From Candidatus Gastranaerophilales bacterium (GTDB lineage: Bacteria; Cyanobacteriota; Vampirovibrionia; Gastranaerophilales; Gastranaerophilaceae): 55,013 bases of DNA. Position numbers and translations under genes: made by a program. The stretch spans positions 1 to 55,013 of the forward strand of contig CALUVW010000013.1 of assembly GCA_944324315.1 (NCBI GenBank), in the 5' to 3' direction. The notes beneath the pieces were generated by a model. That model was not told where the DNA came from, made no database searches, and was given only the letters and a program-made list of their open reading frames with translations. How positions within the stretch are numbered: position 1 is the first letter of the stretch; every line of letters starts with the position of its first letter. Shown piece by piece: positions 1-7,497 of this stretch.

Positions 1-79
1 CGTAAACACTCATGCCTGCTGTTGAACAGGCGTTTTTATCAGGTACGATTGGTTCCAATATAGTAACGTTAACGACAAT
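1..79. other. Left edge, no assignable gene
   Basis: About 80 bases lie before the first terminator. On the + strand all three frames meet a stop early. On the - strand one frame stays open to the window edge and reads plausibly (it contains ILEPIVPDKNAC), but no convincing start codon or ribosome binding site is visible. It could be the start of a gene continuing to the left, read leftward. I cannot decide. Confidence 0.2.
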
Positions 80-81
80 TA

Positions 82-111
82 AAAAAAGAGTAACTTTTGT
101 TACTCTTTTTT
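82..111. terminator. Bidirectional intrinsic terminator
   Basis: The stem AAAAAAGAGTAAC / GTTACTCTTTTTT closes a 4-base T loop. A-run and T-run lie on both sides, so it can work in either direction. Confidence 0.75.
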
Positions 112-119
112 AATATGCT

Positions 120-315
120 TGAATGGTGAGGGCTTTAATCCGTCTATAGCGGGTTCAGCGGATTTGCGGACGGACGGAGTGAAACAAGTCCGGATAGCGA
201 GGAAATTGAGCGGAATTGAACCGCAGGATCAAAAGCGAAACTTTCCGAGCGTGGAGCAAATCCAAGACAACGCAAGCCGAGCAGAGGGCGGAGCAAGACA
301 AGTCCGCCGTCGACA
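120..315 (+). ncRNA. GC-rich structured segment, candidate non-coding RNA
   Basis: This is a G+C-rich island in AT-rich surroundings, with no convincing coding frame, lying between two terminators. Three small hairpins are visible: CGGAC (171-175) with GTCCG (188-192), GCGG (210-213) with CCGC (221-224), and GGCGGA (287-292) with TCCGCC (303-308). The first and third share a similar unit (GGAG-GAAACAAGTCC against GGAGCAAGACAAGTCC). A strong terminator follows at 316-357. This fits a short stable transcript, but no known RNA family is recognised and the direction is not certain. It could instead be a dispersed repeat. Confidence 0.25.
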
Positions 316-357
316 CCATAAAAAAGACGATAACAAATGTTATCGTCTTTTTTATGG
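316..357. terminator. Bidirectional terminator, near-perfect 19-bp stem
   Basis: CCATAAAAAAGACGATAAC pairs with GTTATCGTCTTTTTTATGG around an AAAT loop. It ends just downstream of the stop of the leftward prepilin gene and can also terminate the GC-rich segment on the + strand. Confidence 0.8.
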
Positions 358-363
358 TCAAAA

Positions 364-1337
364 TTATTTTAAAAATCCATTCCAATAGGTACCGCCGGTA
401 CCGTCAGGGTTTATGTTTGCAACCGCATAATACGTACAACCAAAACCCAAGTAGTCAGAACCGTGAGCGGCTTCTATAAATGAACATTTGTTAATATTGC
501 CATTATCAACATAAGGCTGAATTGAACCATTTTTGTTTATAGTAAAAACGTGCAAATCATAACCGAGACGGTTAGGTCCTTTTCCTGTCCCATTTATATC
601 ATAATAATATCTATCCGAAAAATAATTCAAACCGCCAACCCACACAGTACTACCGTCAGCCAGTTGAATTATCTTTTTCAGATATGCATCCGCATCTATA
701 TGGGCATTATTTTTACCATCAAGAGTTTTATAATACTGACTTTGATCAATCCAACGCTCGCCATAGGTACATTCATAATAATGCCCGTCACAAATATGTG
801 AGCCTTTAGTGAACCTAACAAAATCTTCAACCTGCTTAATTGCCGATGCCTCATCTCTTATTGTATCAGGGTATGATGCAAGTCCAGCCTGATAAGACTC
901 CCAAGGATCTATATCATTGGCTTTCATCATCAAATTAACATTCTGAATTACGGAGTATGCTTTCTTAAACTGACTTTCTAAAGCCTTCATTTGATATTTA
1001 TGTATCAAAACCGGCATTGTCATAGCGGCAACAACTCCGATTATGCCGAGTGTTATAAGAACTTCTGCCAAAGTAAATGCTGCTCGACGAATATTGTCAG
1101 AGTGGATTACGTGCATAACACCTTCAGCGGGAGTAAATGCATATAATTTCTTTGTATTTTCAAAATTGTGATATAACATATCACTATTATAACATATTTT
1201 TTTATCTTTACAACCCCTTAAAAACCTTGATGGAAGCTGAAAATCGCCCCCCCCCCGAGTACTGCATCAATAGTAATATTCAGGGAATTTTCTTTGGGTA
1301 ATTGCATTGATAAACGCTCAGCTCCAAAATTTTTCAT
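364..1337 (-). CDS. Phase-variable prepilin-like protein 1 (frame broken at G10)
   Basis: Type IV prepilin-like protein, class III signal RRAA^FTLAE with the conserved Glu at mature position 5 and a hydrophobic helix; the mature part is about 235 residues. A second frame starts at ATG 1337 behind AGGAGTGA and runs 27 codons into a G10 run (1247-1256). With 10 G it stops soon after; with 11 G it continues without a stop through about 60 codons into the prepilin domain, giving a leader of about 87 residues. The mature part has a D-x-NG-x4-PN-x2-G-x-D motif, as in several minor pilins, and Cys pairs. A partial repeat of the cleavage region (YAFTPAEG) lies 20 residues upstream of the real one. 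An internal promoter-like site could allow a shorter product from ATG 1179. Secretion or pilus assembly is inferred from the family; no assembly ATPase is in the window. Confidence 0.8.
1186..1195 (-). promoter_or_regulatory. Possible internal promoter (extended -10) before ATG 1179
   Basis: Read on the - strand, TATGTTATAAT ends 6 bases before ATG 1179. This would give a leaderless transcript that starts downstream of the G10 run, so prepilin 1 could be made regardless of run length. Similar TATGTTATA sequences precede other prepilin starts. No clear -35 was found. Confidence 0.3.
1235..1258 (+). repeat. AGCT-8nt-C10-GA element (prepilin 1)
   Basis: AGCT at 1235-1238, GAAAATCG, then C10 at 1247-1256 and GA. 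It lies inside the coding region of the leftward prepilin gene, where it reads as G10 and decides the frame. Confidence 0.85.
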
Positions 1338-1422
1338 ACATTCACTCCTATTAACTTATATTCTTATTATATATTACAATCTAAAATTCTGCAAGCTTGA
1401 TGTTTATGAAAAAATATATTGT

Positions 1423-2385
1423 TTAAAAATTTTTCGCAATAAATTGTTTAACTTTTAATATCCAGTAGCCATTTTTTTCTTTCGGATTAAATTTAACCCA
1501 CCAGCCTGTAGGGTATTCTGATTTTATATGTTCTAATAGTTTCATATATTCTAAATAATAATCGTGTTTCAAATCATCTTGAAATTTTCCAAGCCATGAA
1601 GTAGCTTTGGAGAAATATTTGTTTACAAAAACATTTTTATATTCATCAAGAAGATTTTCAGATTTCAGCATTTCTTCTACACCGTAAAATACATAAATAG
1701 GGGAAAAACTCTTTTTCTTTTTAACTGATGTAACAGCTCCTTTACGATTTTTTCTGTAGCAATAAATGTTTTCAGGCAATAGTGCAATTCGTTCAGCTTT
1801 TATCATGGAATGGAAAAACGGAAGCTGATCTTGACCTGCTTTTATATCCTGAAATTTAATATTATTTTTGATGAGAAAATCTCTTCTATACAATTTTGTC
1901 CAGGCTGTTGACGGGAATTTGAAAATATCCTTTTTAATATCTTTTGATGAAAATACTTTATTAAAATATTCTTTAGGGAGTTTGTCTGCGCTGTAACCGC
2001 CATTTTTACCTTTCCCTTCATAATAAGAAAGTCCGCCGAAGATTAAAATATCCGTATTTAATTTATCCGCTTTTACTATGATTTTTTCAAGTGCATTATC
2101 TTCTATCCAATCATCTCCGTCAACATAATAAACATATTCCCCTTTAGCAATTGAAAGTCCTGCATTTCTTGCAATACCGGAACCTTCATTTTTTTTGTCT
2201 ATAATAATAATTCTGCCATATTTTGCTTTGTAATCCTGCAATACAGAGAGCGAATTATCTGTAGAACCGTCATTCACACATATAATTTCTAAATCCTTAA
2301 ATGATTGATTTAATATACTCTCCAAGCATTGAGCAATATAATATTCTACATTATAAACAGGAATAACTATTGATAACTTTGTCAT
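1423..2385 (-). CDS. Family 2 glycosyltransferase
   Basis: 320 residues. The N-terminal GT-A domain begins SIVIPVYNVEYYIAQCLESI, followed by the nucleotide-binding NDGSTDNS motif and the metal-binding DGDDW near residue 90. These are the usual marks of inverting family 2 transferases that add sugars to capsule, LPS or exopolysaccharide. The C-terminal part, about 200-320, has many aromatic residues and no recognisable second domain. No membrane segment is obvious, so it is probably cytoplasmic or peripheral. It stands alone between two prepilin genes, and no polysaccharide cluster surrounds it. A role in glycosylating pilins or LPS is possible but is only a guess from position; sugar and acceptor are unknown. 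Confidence 0.85.
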   Translation of the reverse strand: MTKLSIVIPVYNVEYYIAQCLESILNQSFKDLEIICVNDGSTDNSLSVLQDYKAKYGRIIIIDKKNEGSGIARNAGLSIAKGEYVYYVDGDDWIEDNALEKIIVKADKLNTDILIFGGLSYYEGKGKNGGYSADKLPKEYFNKVFSSKDIKKDIFKFPSTAWTKLYRRDFLIKNNIKFQDIKAGQDQLPFFHSMIKAERIALLPENIYCYRKNRKGAVTSVKKKKSFSPIYVFYGVEEMLKSENLLDEYKNVFVNKYFSKATSWLGKFQDDLKHDYYLEYMKLLEHIKSEYPTGWWVKFNPKEKNGYWILKVKQFIAKNF

Positions 2386-2407
2386 ATTGAAATCTTATCA
2401 TAAAAAT

Positions 2408-3423
2408 TTAATAAGATATTTTTCTCGGATAATCTTTAGGGATTTTCCAGCCGTTATATTGAATTAAAAGAGTACAAAAATATCCCTCATTCTCACAATT
2501 AGTATATAAAGATTCTTTGGTTCCATTCCAGTTCCAAAAATAAGATTCCAATCCTTTACCTTCTTTATCATCCCAACCAGGAGTATACATAAACGCAAAT
2601 GCATTTCGTCCGAGTTTATCCGGATAAATCTTGCCCCAGGAATTTTCTTCTATATTTTGGTAAACTTTAGGAATAAAATAATAATCGTTTGAGGAGTAAT
2701 ACAATAAACCGCTCCCATCAGGAAAAACTACCAGCCCTCTATTACCAGCATTTTCAATACTTGTATACTTCAAATACTTTGCCAGATAAGTGTCAAACCA
2801 AATTTTAAATTCTGCATAATTTGAAAAAGTTTGTTTCCAATTAGCCTTATCACCAAATTCTGATTCAGCCATAATAAGAGCCTGATTATAAGATGAATAG
2901 AATTTTTTCAATCTTACTTCAACTTCCTGATTTCGATGTTTTTGAATTAATACAGGCATTGTCATAGCGGCAACAACACCGATAATCCCGAGGGTGATGA
3001 GAACTTCTGCCAAAGTAAATGCAGCTCGACGAATATTATTCGAGGGATCTACGTGCTTTACCCCCTCCTTGATTAGGGAGGGGGTAGGGGGGAACGTAGC
3101 CGTTCCATCCAACATATTAAGATTGCATCTTTTTTTAGGATAAGGATTTTTGCTTATTACATCGTTACCCAACATCTTATCCTTCCATAATAAGGGAAGG
3201 AAGATTGGAGTTAATAGATTGAAATCATATCTTCTACTACCTTCTATATTTGATTTGCATCTATGCCTCTTTGCTTCTTCGCATCTAATTATGAGATCCC
3301 GAAACAAGTTCGGGATGACATTTGGTAAACTTGCTTGACTTCTTGACCTCCTGAATTCCTGACCTCTAATTAGCTCGGAATCGCCCCCCCCCCGAAGGTT
3401 ACAGTTCTTAATAATTCTCTCAT
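2408..3423 (-). CDS. Phase-variable prepilin-like protein 2 (frame broken at G10)
   Basis: Prepilin-like protein with class III cleavage RRAA^FTLAEVLITLGIIGVV. A strong ribosome binding site (AGGAGCAAAAAGC) precedes ATG 3423; ten codons (MRELLRTVTF) lead into G10 (3384-3393). With 10 G the frame ends at TAA after GGGAIPS. With 11 G it is open through a very long linker into the prepilin, giving a leader of about 135 residues. The linker is largely built from repeats that also occur between genes: the VIPNLFRDL palindrome, a REEAKRH-type repeat shared with 47134-47219, and two PSLIKEG-type palindromes. The mature part is about 204 residues and ends in the family motif GWKIPKDYP, after a Cys pair. 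It lies downstream of flgC on the same strand but has its own promoter region. The out-of-frame state may be real (phase OFF) or an assembly error. Confidence 0.8.
3061..3084. repeat. Palindromic repeat (PSLIKEG type) inside prepilin 2 linker
   Basis: CCCCCTCC-TTGATTA-GGGAGGGGG, an imperfect palindrome. Related copies occur at 3181-3200, 29698-29720 and 29773-29792. Here it is translated in the long linker. Confidence 0.6.
3181..3200. repeat. Palindromic repeat (CCTTCC...GGAAGG)
   Basis: CCTTCC-ATAATAAGGGAAGG, a shorter relative of the repeat at 3061-3084 and a near match to 29773-29792. Confidence 0.5.
3295..3319. repeat. Dispersed palindrome, GATCCCGAAACAAGTTCGGGATGAC
   Basis: One of about nine copies of a palindrome with the core C(C/T)GAAA-A-TTCAGGATGAC. 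This copy is inside the linker of prepilin 2 and reads VIPNLFRDL on the - strand. It is almost identical to the copy at 6090-6114. Confidence 0.75.
3372..3395 (+). repeat. AGCT-8nt-C10-GA element (prepilin 2)
   Basis: AGCT, CGGAATCG, C10 at 3384-3393, GA. It sits 10 codons into the leftward prepilin 2 gene, where it reads as G10. Confidence 0.85.
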
Positions 3424-3448
3424 GCTTTTTGCTCCTATTGTTAAATTT

Positions 3449-3473
3449 AAAATAATACTACTGGTATTATTTT
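3449..3473. promoter_or_regulatory. Operator-like inverted repeat upstream of prepilin 2
   Basis: AAAATAATAC-TACTG-GTATTATTTT, a perfect 10-bp inverted repeat with a 5-base spacer, lies 26-50 bases upstream of ATG 3423. The position and symmetry fit a repressor or activator site. It was not seen in the other prepilin promoters, and an AT-rich hairpin by chance is possible. Confidence 0.35.
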
Positions 3474-3509
3474 AACATATTATGATTTATTTTTCAAGAA
3501 TACTAAAAA

Positions 3510-3953
3510 TTACCTGCCGATTTCTGTCGCTCTTTGAGCCATAGATTTTGTAATATTAATCAATGCAAGGTTAGCCTCGTAAGCTCTCTGTGCAAGAATA
3601 GCATCAGCCATATCAACAGCAGGATTAACGTTTGAAGCTCTTATATAACCGTTTGCGTCAGCATCAGGATGCCCCGGACGATAAATTTTATCACCAAGAG
3701 TAGGATCTTCAATACATCCGTTAAATACTACACCTCCCTGCAAATAAGGCAAAGTACCAACTCCGAACACATCTTCTTTCATAGTATTCATTAATCCATG
3801 AAAAGAAATATCTTCAGTTGCATTCAAAATAGGAATTTTTCTGACGTAATTTGGAGTATCAACGTTTGCAACGTTTTTCGCATGAATATCCAGCCTTAAG
3901 CCATGTGCTTTTAAGGCATTTGCTCCGATATTCATTGATTCCATAATACTCAT
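3510..3953 (-). CDS. flgC: Flagellar basal-body rod protein FlgC
   Basis: 147 residues from ATG 3953, chosen because GGGAGGATAGAA lies just upstream; an in-frame ATG ten codons earlier has no such site. The N-terminal rod signature is SMNIGANALKAHGLRLDIHAKNVANVDTPNY and the C-terminal heptad region is MADAILAQRAYEANLALI, both typical of FlgC. The length fits the family (about 135-150). FlgC is a proximal rod subunit exported by the flagellar type III system. It lies directly downstream of flgB and the two rod/hook genes, so the four are probably one transcript. fliE, often next, is replaced here by a prepilin gene. Confidence 0.93.
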   Translation of the reverse strand: MSIMESMNIGANALKAHGLRLDIHAKNVANVDTPNYVRKIPILNATEDISFHGLMNTMKEDVFGVGTLPYLQGGVVFNGCIEDPTLGDKIYRPGHPDADANGYIRASNVNPAVDMADAILAQRAYEANLALINITKSMAQRATEIGR

Positions 3954-4036
3954 TTTTCTATCCTCCCTGACGGTTATTATCAAAATTTGTTATATATTGT
4001 TCAGTCGCTTACGCTACTGTTTTTTACCCTTTCTTA

Positions 4037-4384
4037 TCACTTACCTACATTTATGACTGTTTTCATTTCCGTAATTATATTAGACATTCTTCTCGTTGCC
4101 ATCGTATAAAGAATTGAATTTTGCTGTAATTCCATTAGTTCATTTGCGGGGTCAATTTCTTCATACGTTTTCTCATCTATAATCCCTGATGGTCCGAGCT
4201 TTTCAGATAATTTGGTTTCCAATGGACTGTTCATAGAACTTAAATAGTCACCAAAATTAATATCACGACGAACATAGCCGGGCGTATCTATATTGGCAAG
4301 GTTTGAACCTAACGCTCTTTGTCTCTGCGTTATCAAATCCATCATTAATGTAACTTTGCCCATATTATCCATTGATGTGAACAT
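4037..4384 (-). CDS. flgB: Flagellar basal-body rod protein FlgB
   Basis: 115 residues. It carries the rod signature RQRALGSNLANIDTPGYVRRDI and a C-terminal helix (YTMATRRMSNIITEMKTVIN). It is somewhat shorter than typical FlgB (about 130), mainly in the middle, but both structural ends are present. FlgB forms the base of the rod next to FliE. A modest ribosome binding site (GAAAGG) precedes the start. It sits between the FlgG-like gene and flgC on the same strand with short gaps, the usual order for rod operons. Confidence 0.9.
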   Translation of the reverse strand: MFTSMDNMGKVTLMMDLITQRQRALGSNLANIDTPGYVRRDINFGDYLSSMNSPLETKLSEKLGPSGIIDEKTYEEIDPANELMELQQNSILYTMATRRMSNIITEMKTVINVGK

Positions 4385-4452
4385 TTTTTAGCCTTTCGTT
4401 AATTTATGTAATATTTAATTTGGTTGAGATGCTTTTTATTTAATTTTTATCA

Positions 4453-5166
4453 TTATTCTCTTATATTAATTGACTTGTTGTACATATCATCAACAACCTT
4501 CATCATACGCATACTTGCAAGCATTGAAGCATTCAGACGCAGCATATCGGAAACTGATGAGAATATATTTGTATTACCGTTCTCCAAATTATTCTGGCAA
4601 AAGCATTCATGATCAATAACCAATTCAGGCTCACCTGAATCTTCTGTCGGAATAAGTTTGTTCATGCCTGCCTGTTCAAGATTTTCCTGAGATGCAAACC
4701 TTACTAACGGGATTGTACCGAGTTTTTTTGGAGCTGTATTTGCGGCATCATAGGCAAATACTTCCCCGTTTGGTTTAATTTCAAATTTATAACAATTTGT
4801 CGGAATTTTTATACCTTCTCCGACAATCCAATCGTCTGTTGTTACAAGATAGCCCTCTTTCCCCTGCTTAAAGGCTCCGTCTCTTGTATACGCAACCTGC
4901 CCTTCAGGAGATACAACAGGAATAAAACCGGTACCATTGATAGCTACATCATACGGATTGCTTGTAACCTGAATAGAACCCTGCTGGTAATCGGCTCTGA
5001 TTGCTCCGGTTAAGTATCCGTCCTCTTGAAGCATCTGTTCAAAAGTAACATTTTTATAACCGTTAGTGTTCATATTTGCAAGGTTATTACCGACATAAGC
5101 CAGTTTTTCAAACTGCTGTGTCGCGTTATTTATACTTCTTCGTACTATAGCCTGCATACTATACAT
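4453..5166 (-). CDS. flgG: Flagellar distal rod protein, FlgG-like
   Basis: 237 residues. The N-terminal motif NNLANMNTNGYKNVTF, the central NPYDVAINGTGFIPV...YTRDGAFK block and the C-terminal MLRLNASMLASMRMMKVVDDMYN match the FlgE/F/G rod-hook family. The length is a little below typical FlgG (about 260). The choice between FlgG and FlgF rests on order and on the better conserved N-terminus here. It lies 23 bases downstream of the companion gene at 5190-5888 and upstream of flgB, so all are likely co-transcribed. Subunits are exported through the flagellar type III apparatus. Confidence 0.82.
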   Translation of the reverse strand: MYSMQAIVRRSINNATQQFEKLAYVGNNLANMNTNGYKNVTFEQMLQEDGYLTGAIRADYQQGSIQVTSNPYDVAINGTGFIPVVSPEGQVAYTRDGAFKQGKEGYLVTTDDWIVGEGIKIPTNCYKFEIKPNGEVFAYDAANTAPKKLGTIPLVRFASQENLEQAGMNKLIPTEDSGEPELVIDHECFCQNNLENGNTNIFSSVSDMLRLNASMLASMRMMKVVDDMYNKSINIRE

Positions 5167-5189
5167 AATATTTATTCCTCACCTGTTTT

Positions 5190-5888
5190 TTATGAAGTTG
5201 TTCCCAGCTGGGATATGACTTTTTGCAAATTCTGATTTTGAATCATAAAAATTTGTCTGTTTGCCTCAAAATTTCTTATTATAGGCATCATACCAATAAA
5301 CTCATTTTGAAGAGAAACATTTGAATACTCATTATACCCCTGCTTTACCTGCGGATCCATTATAATAATACCGTTTGAGTCAACAACACCGATATATGCC
5401 GCTTTTACAAGCTTGTTTGAATTTCTGTTGAACACACTGACAAGCCCTTTTGAATTAATCTTAATATCTTCGATTTTTTCTGGGACTATTGGCAGCTGAA
5501 CGGGCACACCGGCATTTGACAGAACATTTTCATCCTGCAAATTTAAAAGAAAGCCGTTTTTATCAATTTTAAATCGTCCGTCTCTTGTTAGCTTGACACC
5601 GTCTTTGCCCTGTATTTGAAAATAACCCTTGTTAGCAAGAGCAAGATCAAGCGGGTTATCCGACATAGAAATTCTTCCGACATTATCGTCAACTGTCTGT
5701 GAAAGTCCGTGAACTCCTATCCATTCGGTAAAAGATGATACTACAGGCTCTTTTCTCTGATAACCGATTTTATCAAAACCGGTAACATTTTCATTATACA
5801 TCCCGATAAGCTCGCTTTGCACATGCATTGCTCTTAAGGATGTTGTTATTCCCTTTTCACAGTATCTTATACCGCCGTTTATTATCAT
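5190..5888 (-). CDS. flgF: Flagellar hook-basal body protein, FlgF-like
   Basis: 232 residues. The FlgF/FlgG core is visible: NPLDLALANKGYFQIQ followed by KLTRDGRFKIDKNGFLL, then a C-terminal LQNEFIGMMPIIRNFEANRQI helix. The N-terminal rod motif is diverged (NENVTGFDKIGYQR instead of NNIANVNTTGYKR), which points to FlgF rather than FlgG. It is the first gene of the rod cluster read leftward. The 400 bases upstream hold the orphan prepilin leader and AT-rich sequence that probably includes the promoter. The paralogue assignment is moderate; membership in the rod-hook family is firm. Confidence 0.8.
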   Translation of the reverse strand: MIINGGIRYCEKGITTSLRAMHVQSELIGMYNENVTGFDKIGYQRKEPVVSSFTEWIGVHGLSQTVDDNVGRISMSDNPLDLALANKGYFQIQGKDGVKLTRDGRFKIDKNGFLLNLQDENVLSNAGVPVQLPIVPEKIEDIKINSKGLVSVFNRNSNKLVKAAYIGVVDSNGIIIMDPQVKQGYNEYSNVSLQNEFIGMMPIIRNFEANRQIFMIQNQNLQKVISQLGTTS

Positions 5889-6089
5889 TACTACCTCTTT
5901 TTCTAATACAATCGGATATGTTCATGTATAATTCAACAAATCTAAAAAAAATCATCTGTTTGTATTAGTCAATAAGTCTTTAATGATAATTTCAAATAAG
6001 TCAAATATTATGAGACTTATATAGAAAATTCCACTGATAATGGCTAAAATTGTCACCCTAAACTTGTTTCAGGTTCTTGTCAGTGGTAA

Positions 6090-6114
6090 GATCCCGAAAC
6101 AAGTTCGGGATGAC
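6090..6114. repeat. Dispersed palindrome, GATCCCGAAACAAGTTCGGGATGAC
   Basis: Same 25-base sequence as 3295-3319; the two copies share flanking sequence over about 125 bases. Confidence 0.75.
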
Positions 6115-6166
6115 ATTTGGTAAACTTGCTTGACTTCTTGACCTCCGGAATTCCTGACCTCTAATT

Positions 6167-6190
6167 AGCTCGGAATCGCCCCCCCCCCGA
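6167..6190 (+). repeat. AGCT-8nt-C10-GA element (orphan leader)
   Basis: AGCT, CGGAATCG, C10 at 6179-6188, GA. It is nearly identical to the element at 3372-3395. Confidence 0.85.
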
Positions 6191-6290
6191 AGGTTACTGT
6201 TCTTAACAATTCTCTCATATTCTTACTCCTTTAATTAATGAAATTACTATTATATAATAACATATTATAACTATTTTTTCAATAGTCGCA

Positions 6291-6539
6291 TTATTCCTCA
6301 ATTAATTTATATAAAGACGGTGCTTCTTGAATACTTACATTATTCTGCGGAATTTTTAAGATTTTCACTTTTACAGTTCTGTTTGTGTATTCTATTCTTA
6401 TTTCATCCCCTTCTTTTAGCTGTTTAGAAGGTTTTGCAGGATTGCCGTTAACATAAACCCTTCCTGTATCTGATACTTCATTCGCAACCGTTCTGCGCTT
6501 TATTAATCTTGAAACTTTTAAAAACTTATCTAATCTCAT
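6291..6539 (-). CDS. rqcP: S4-domain ribosome quality-control factor RqcP (YabO/HslR family)
   Basis: 82 residues, essentially one S4 RNA-binding domain: MRLDKFLKVSRLIKRRT, then GRVYVNGNPAKPSKQLKEGD. The opening is very close to Bacillus YabO (RqcP), which binds 23S rRNA and the P-site tRNA and helps RqcH add alanine tails on stalled 50S subunits. HslR of proteobacteria is the related heat-shock protein. The length matches RqcP (about 85) rather than HslR (about 130). It stands alone and is read leftward, with the orphan leader downstream. rqcH is not in the window, so the exact role follows from family similarity. Confidence 0.82.
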   Translation of the reverse strand: MRLDKFLKVSRLIKRRTVANEVSDTGRVYVNGNPAKPSKQLKEGDEIRIEYTNRTVKVKILKIPQNNVSIQEAPSLYKLIEE

Positions 6540-6564
6540 TTTTACCGCCTTTTAATAATTTTAT

Positions 6565-6593
6565 ATTACAATAAACAAGATTTATGTTATAAT
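6565..6593 (+). promoter_or_regulatory. Sigma-70 type promoter for the metallophosphoesterase gene
   Basis: ATTACA (6565-6570), 17-base spacer, TATAAT (6588-6593). The expected start of transcription is near 6600, 18 bases before ATG 6618, leaving room for the AAAGGA ribosome binding site. Confidence 0.5.
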
Positions 6594-6617
6594 CAAAGAA
6601 AAATTAAAGGAAAATTA

Positions 6618-7430
6618 ATGATAAAAAATATAATTTTAACTGTAGTTGCACTTTTATTTTTACAAAGTATTGTTTTAGCAGATGCAATAAAATTCGTACA
6701 GGTTGCAGACAGTCACTTTAAAAACAAAGACGAATACAGGGAGCAAGTTTTAACAAACACTGTTAAAAGTATTAATAAAGAAAAAAATATATCTTTTGTG
6801 GTTTTTACCGGAGATAATATTGACTCTCCGCATGCAGAATATTTACCTGAATTTGTCAAAATCATTAATAAATTAAATGTTCCGTATTACATTGTAATAG
6901 GGAATCATGATGTTTTTAAAAATAACGGACTATCTAAAACTCAGTATCTTGAAATAGTACGGGATAACAACTGTTTTTACAGATACAAAGAACCAAATTA
7001 TGTATTCAAAGAAAACGGATTTGTTTTTATTGTAGTTGATGGTACTAAAGAAATTATCCCGGGTTCTATAGGCTATTATAAACAAGATACTCTTGACTGG
7101 CTTGAAAAACAATTAAAGAAATATAAAAAAAGCAAAGTTGTGATTATTCAACATTTTCCGCTTATAACACTTAAAGAGAGTAAAACACACTACGTCTATC
7201 AGAAAGAAAAGTATATTGAACTCCTTGATAAATATGATAACATAATAAGCGTGATTGCCGGACATTTACATAACAATCAAGAAGTTATGAGAAACGGTGT
7301 TTATCATATTACAAGCCCGACACTGTTAAGCGAACCGCCAGTTTATAAAATTATTAGTATAACCACAGCAAAAGGATTTTCACCTATGGTATATACAGAA
7401 CTAAAAGAAGTTGATATGACCGAAAAATAG
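6618..7430 (+). CDS. Secreted calcineurin-like metallophosphoesterase
   Basis: 270 residues with an N-terminal signal peptide (hydrophobic 4-20, ending VLADA). All metal-binding blocks of the family are present in order: VADSHF, FTGDNID, IGNHDVF, QHFPLI and AGHLHN. The enzyme should hydrolyse phosphate mono- or diesters outside the cytoplasm; the substrate cannot be read from the sequence. The length is that of a single catalytic domain with a short C-terminal extension. A clear promoter and an AAAGGA site precede it. It seems to be monocistronic; the next gene starts 67 bases after its stop. Confidence 0.85.
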   Translation: MIKNIILTVVALLFLQSIVLADAIKFVQVADSHFKNKDEYREQVLTNTVKSINKEKNISFVVFTGDNIDSPHAEYLPEFVKIINKLNVPYYIVIGNHDVFKNNGLSKTQYLEIVRDNNCFYRYKEPNYVFKENGFVFIVVDGTKEIIPGSIGYYKQDTLDWLEKQLKKYKKSKVVIIQHFPLITLKESKTHYVYQKEKYIELLDKYDNIISVIAGHLHNNQEVMRNGVYHITSPTLLSEPPVYKIISITTAKGFSPMVYTELKEVDMTEK

Positions 7431-7497
7431 GATTGCTTTTTTTTCTTACTAATATTATAATTACATTAAAATTACATTTGAGGATACAAAATTCATA

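Larger units (their letters stand above)
6069..6218 (-). pseudogene. Orphan prepilin 5' end: start, leader and G10 run but no prepilin
   Basis: ATG 6218 with AGGAGTAAGA upstream begins MRELLRTVTF and meets G10 (6179-6188), almost base for base like prepilin 2 (3423-3295), including the palindrome at 6090-6114. With 11 G the frame runs on about 50 codons and ends at TAG 6069-6071, just past the palindrome, in a degenerate second palindrome half. No prepilin domain follows. It is a duplicated or left-over 5' cassette. It could be a donor for recombination with intact genes or simply a relic. Confidence 0.65.

Noticed and set aside
119-388. 89-residue frame in the GC-rich island, and its antisense
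   Set aside because: It runs through a perfect terminator stem and into the 3' end of prepilin 1; composition and lack of a start site speak against coding.
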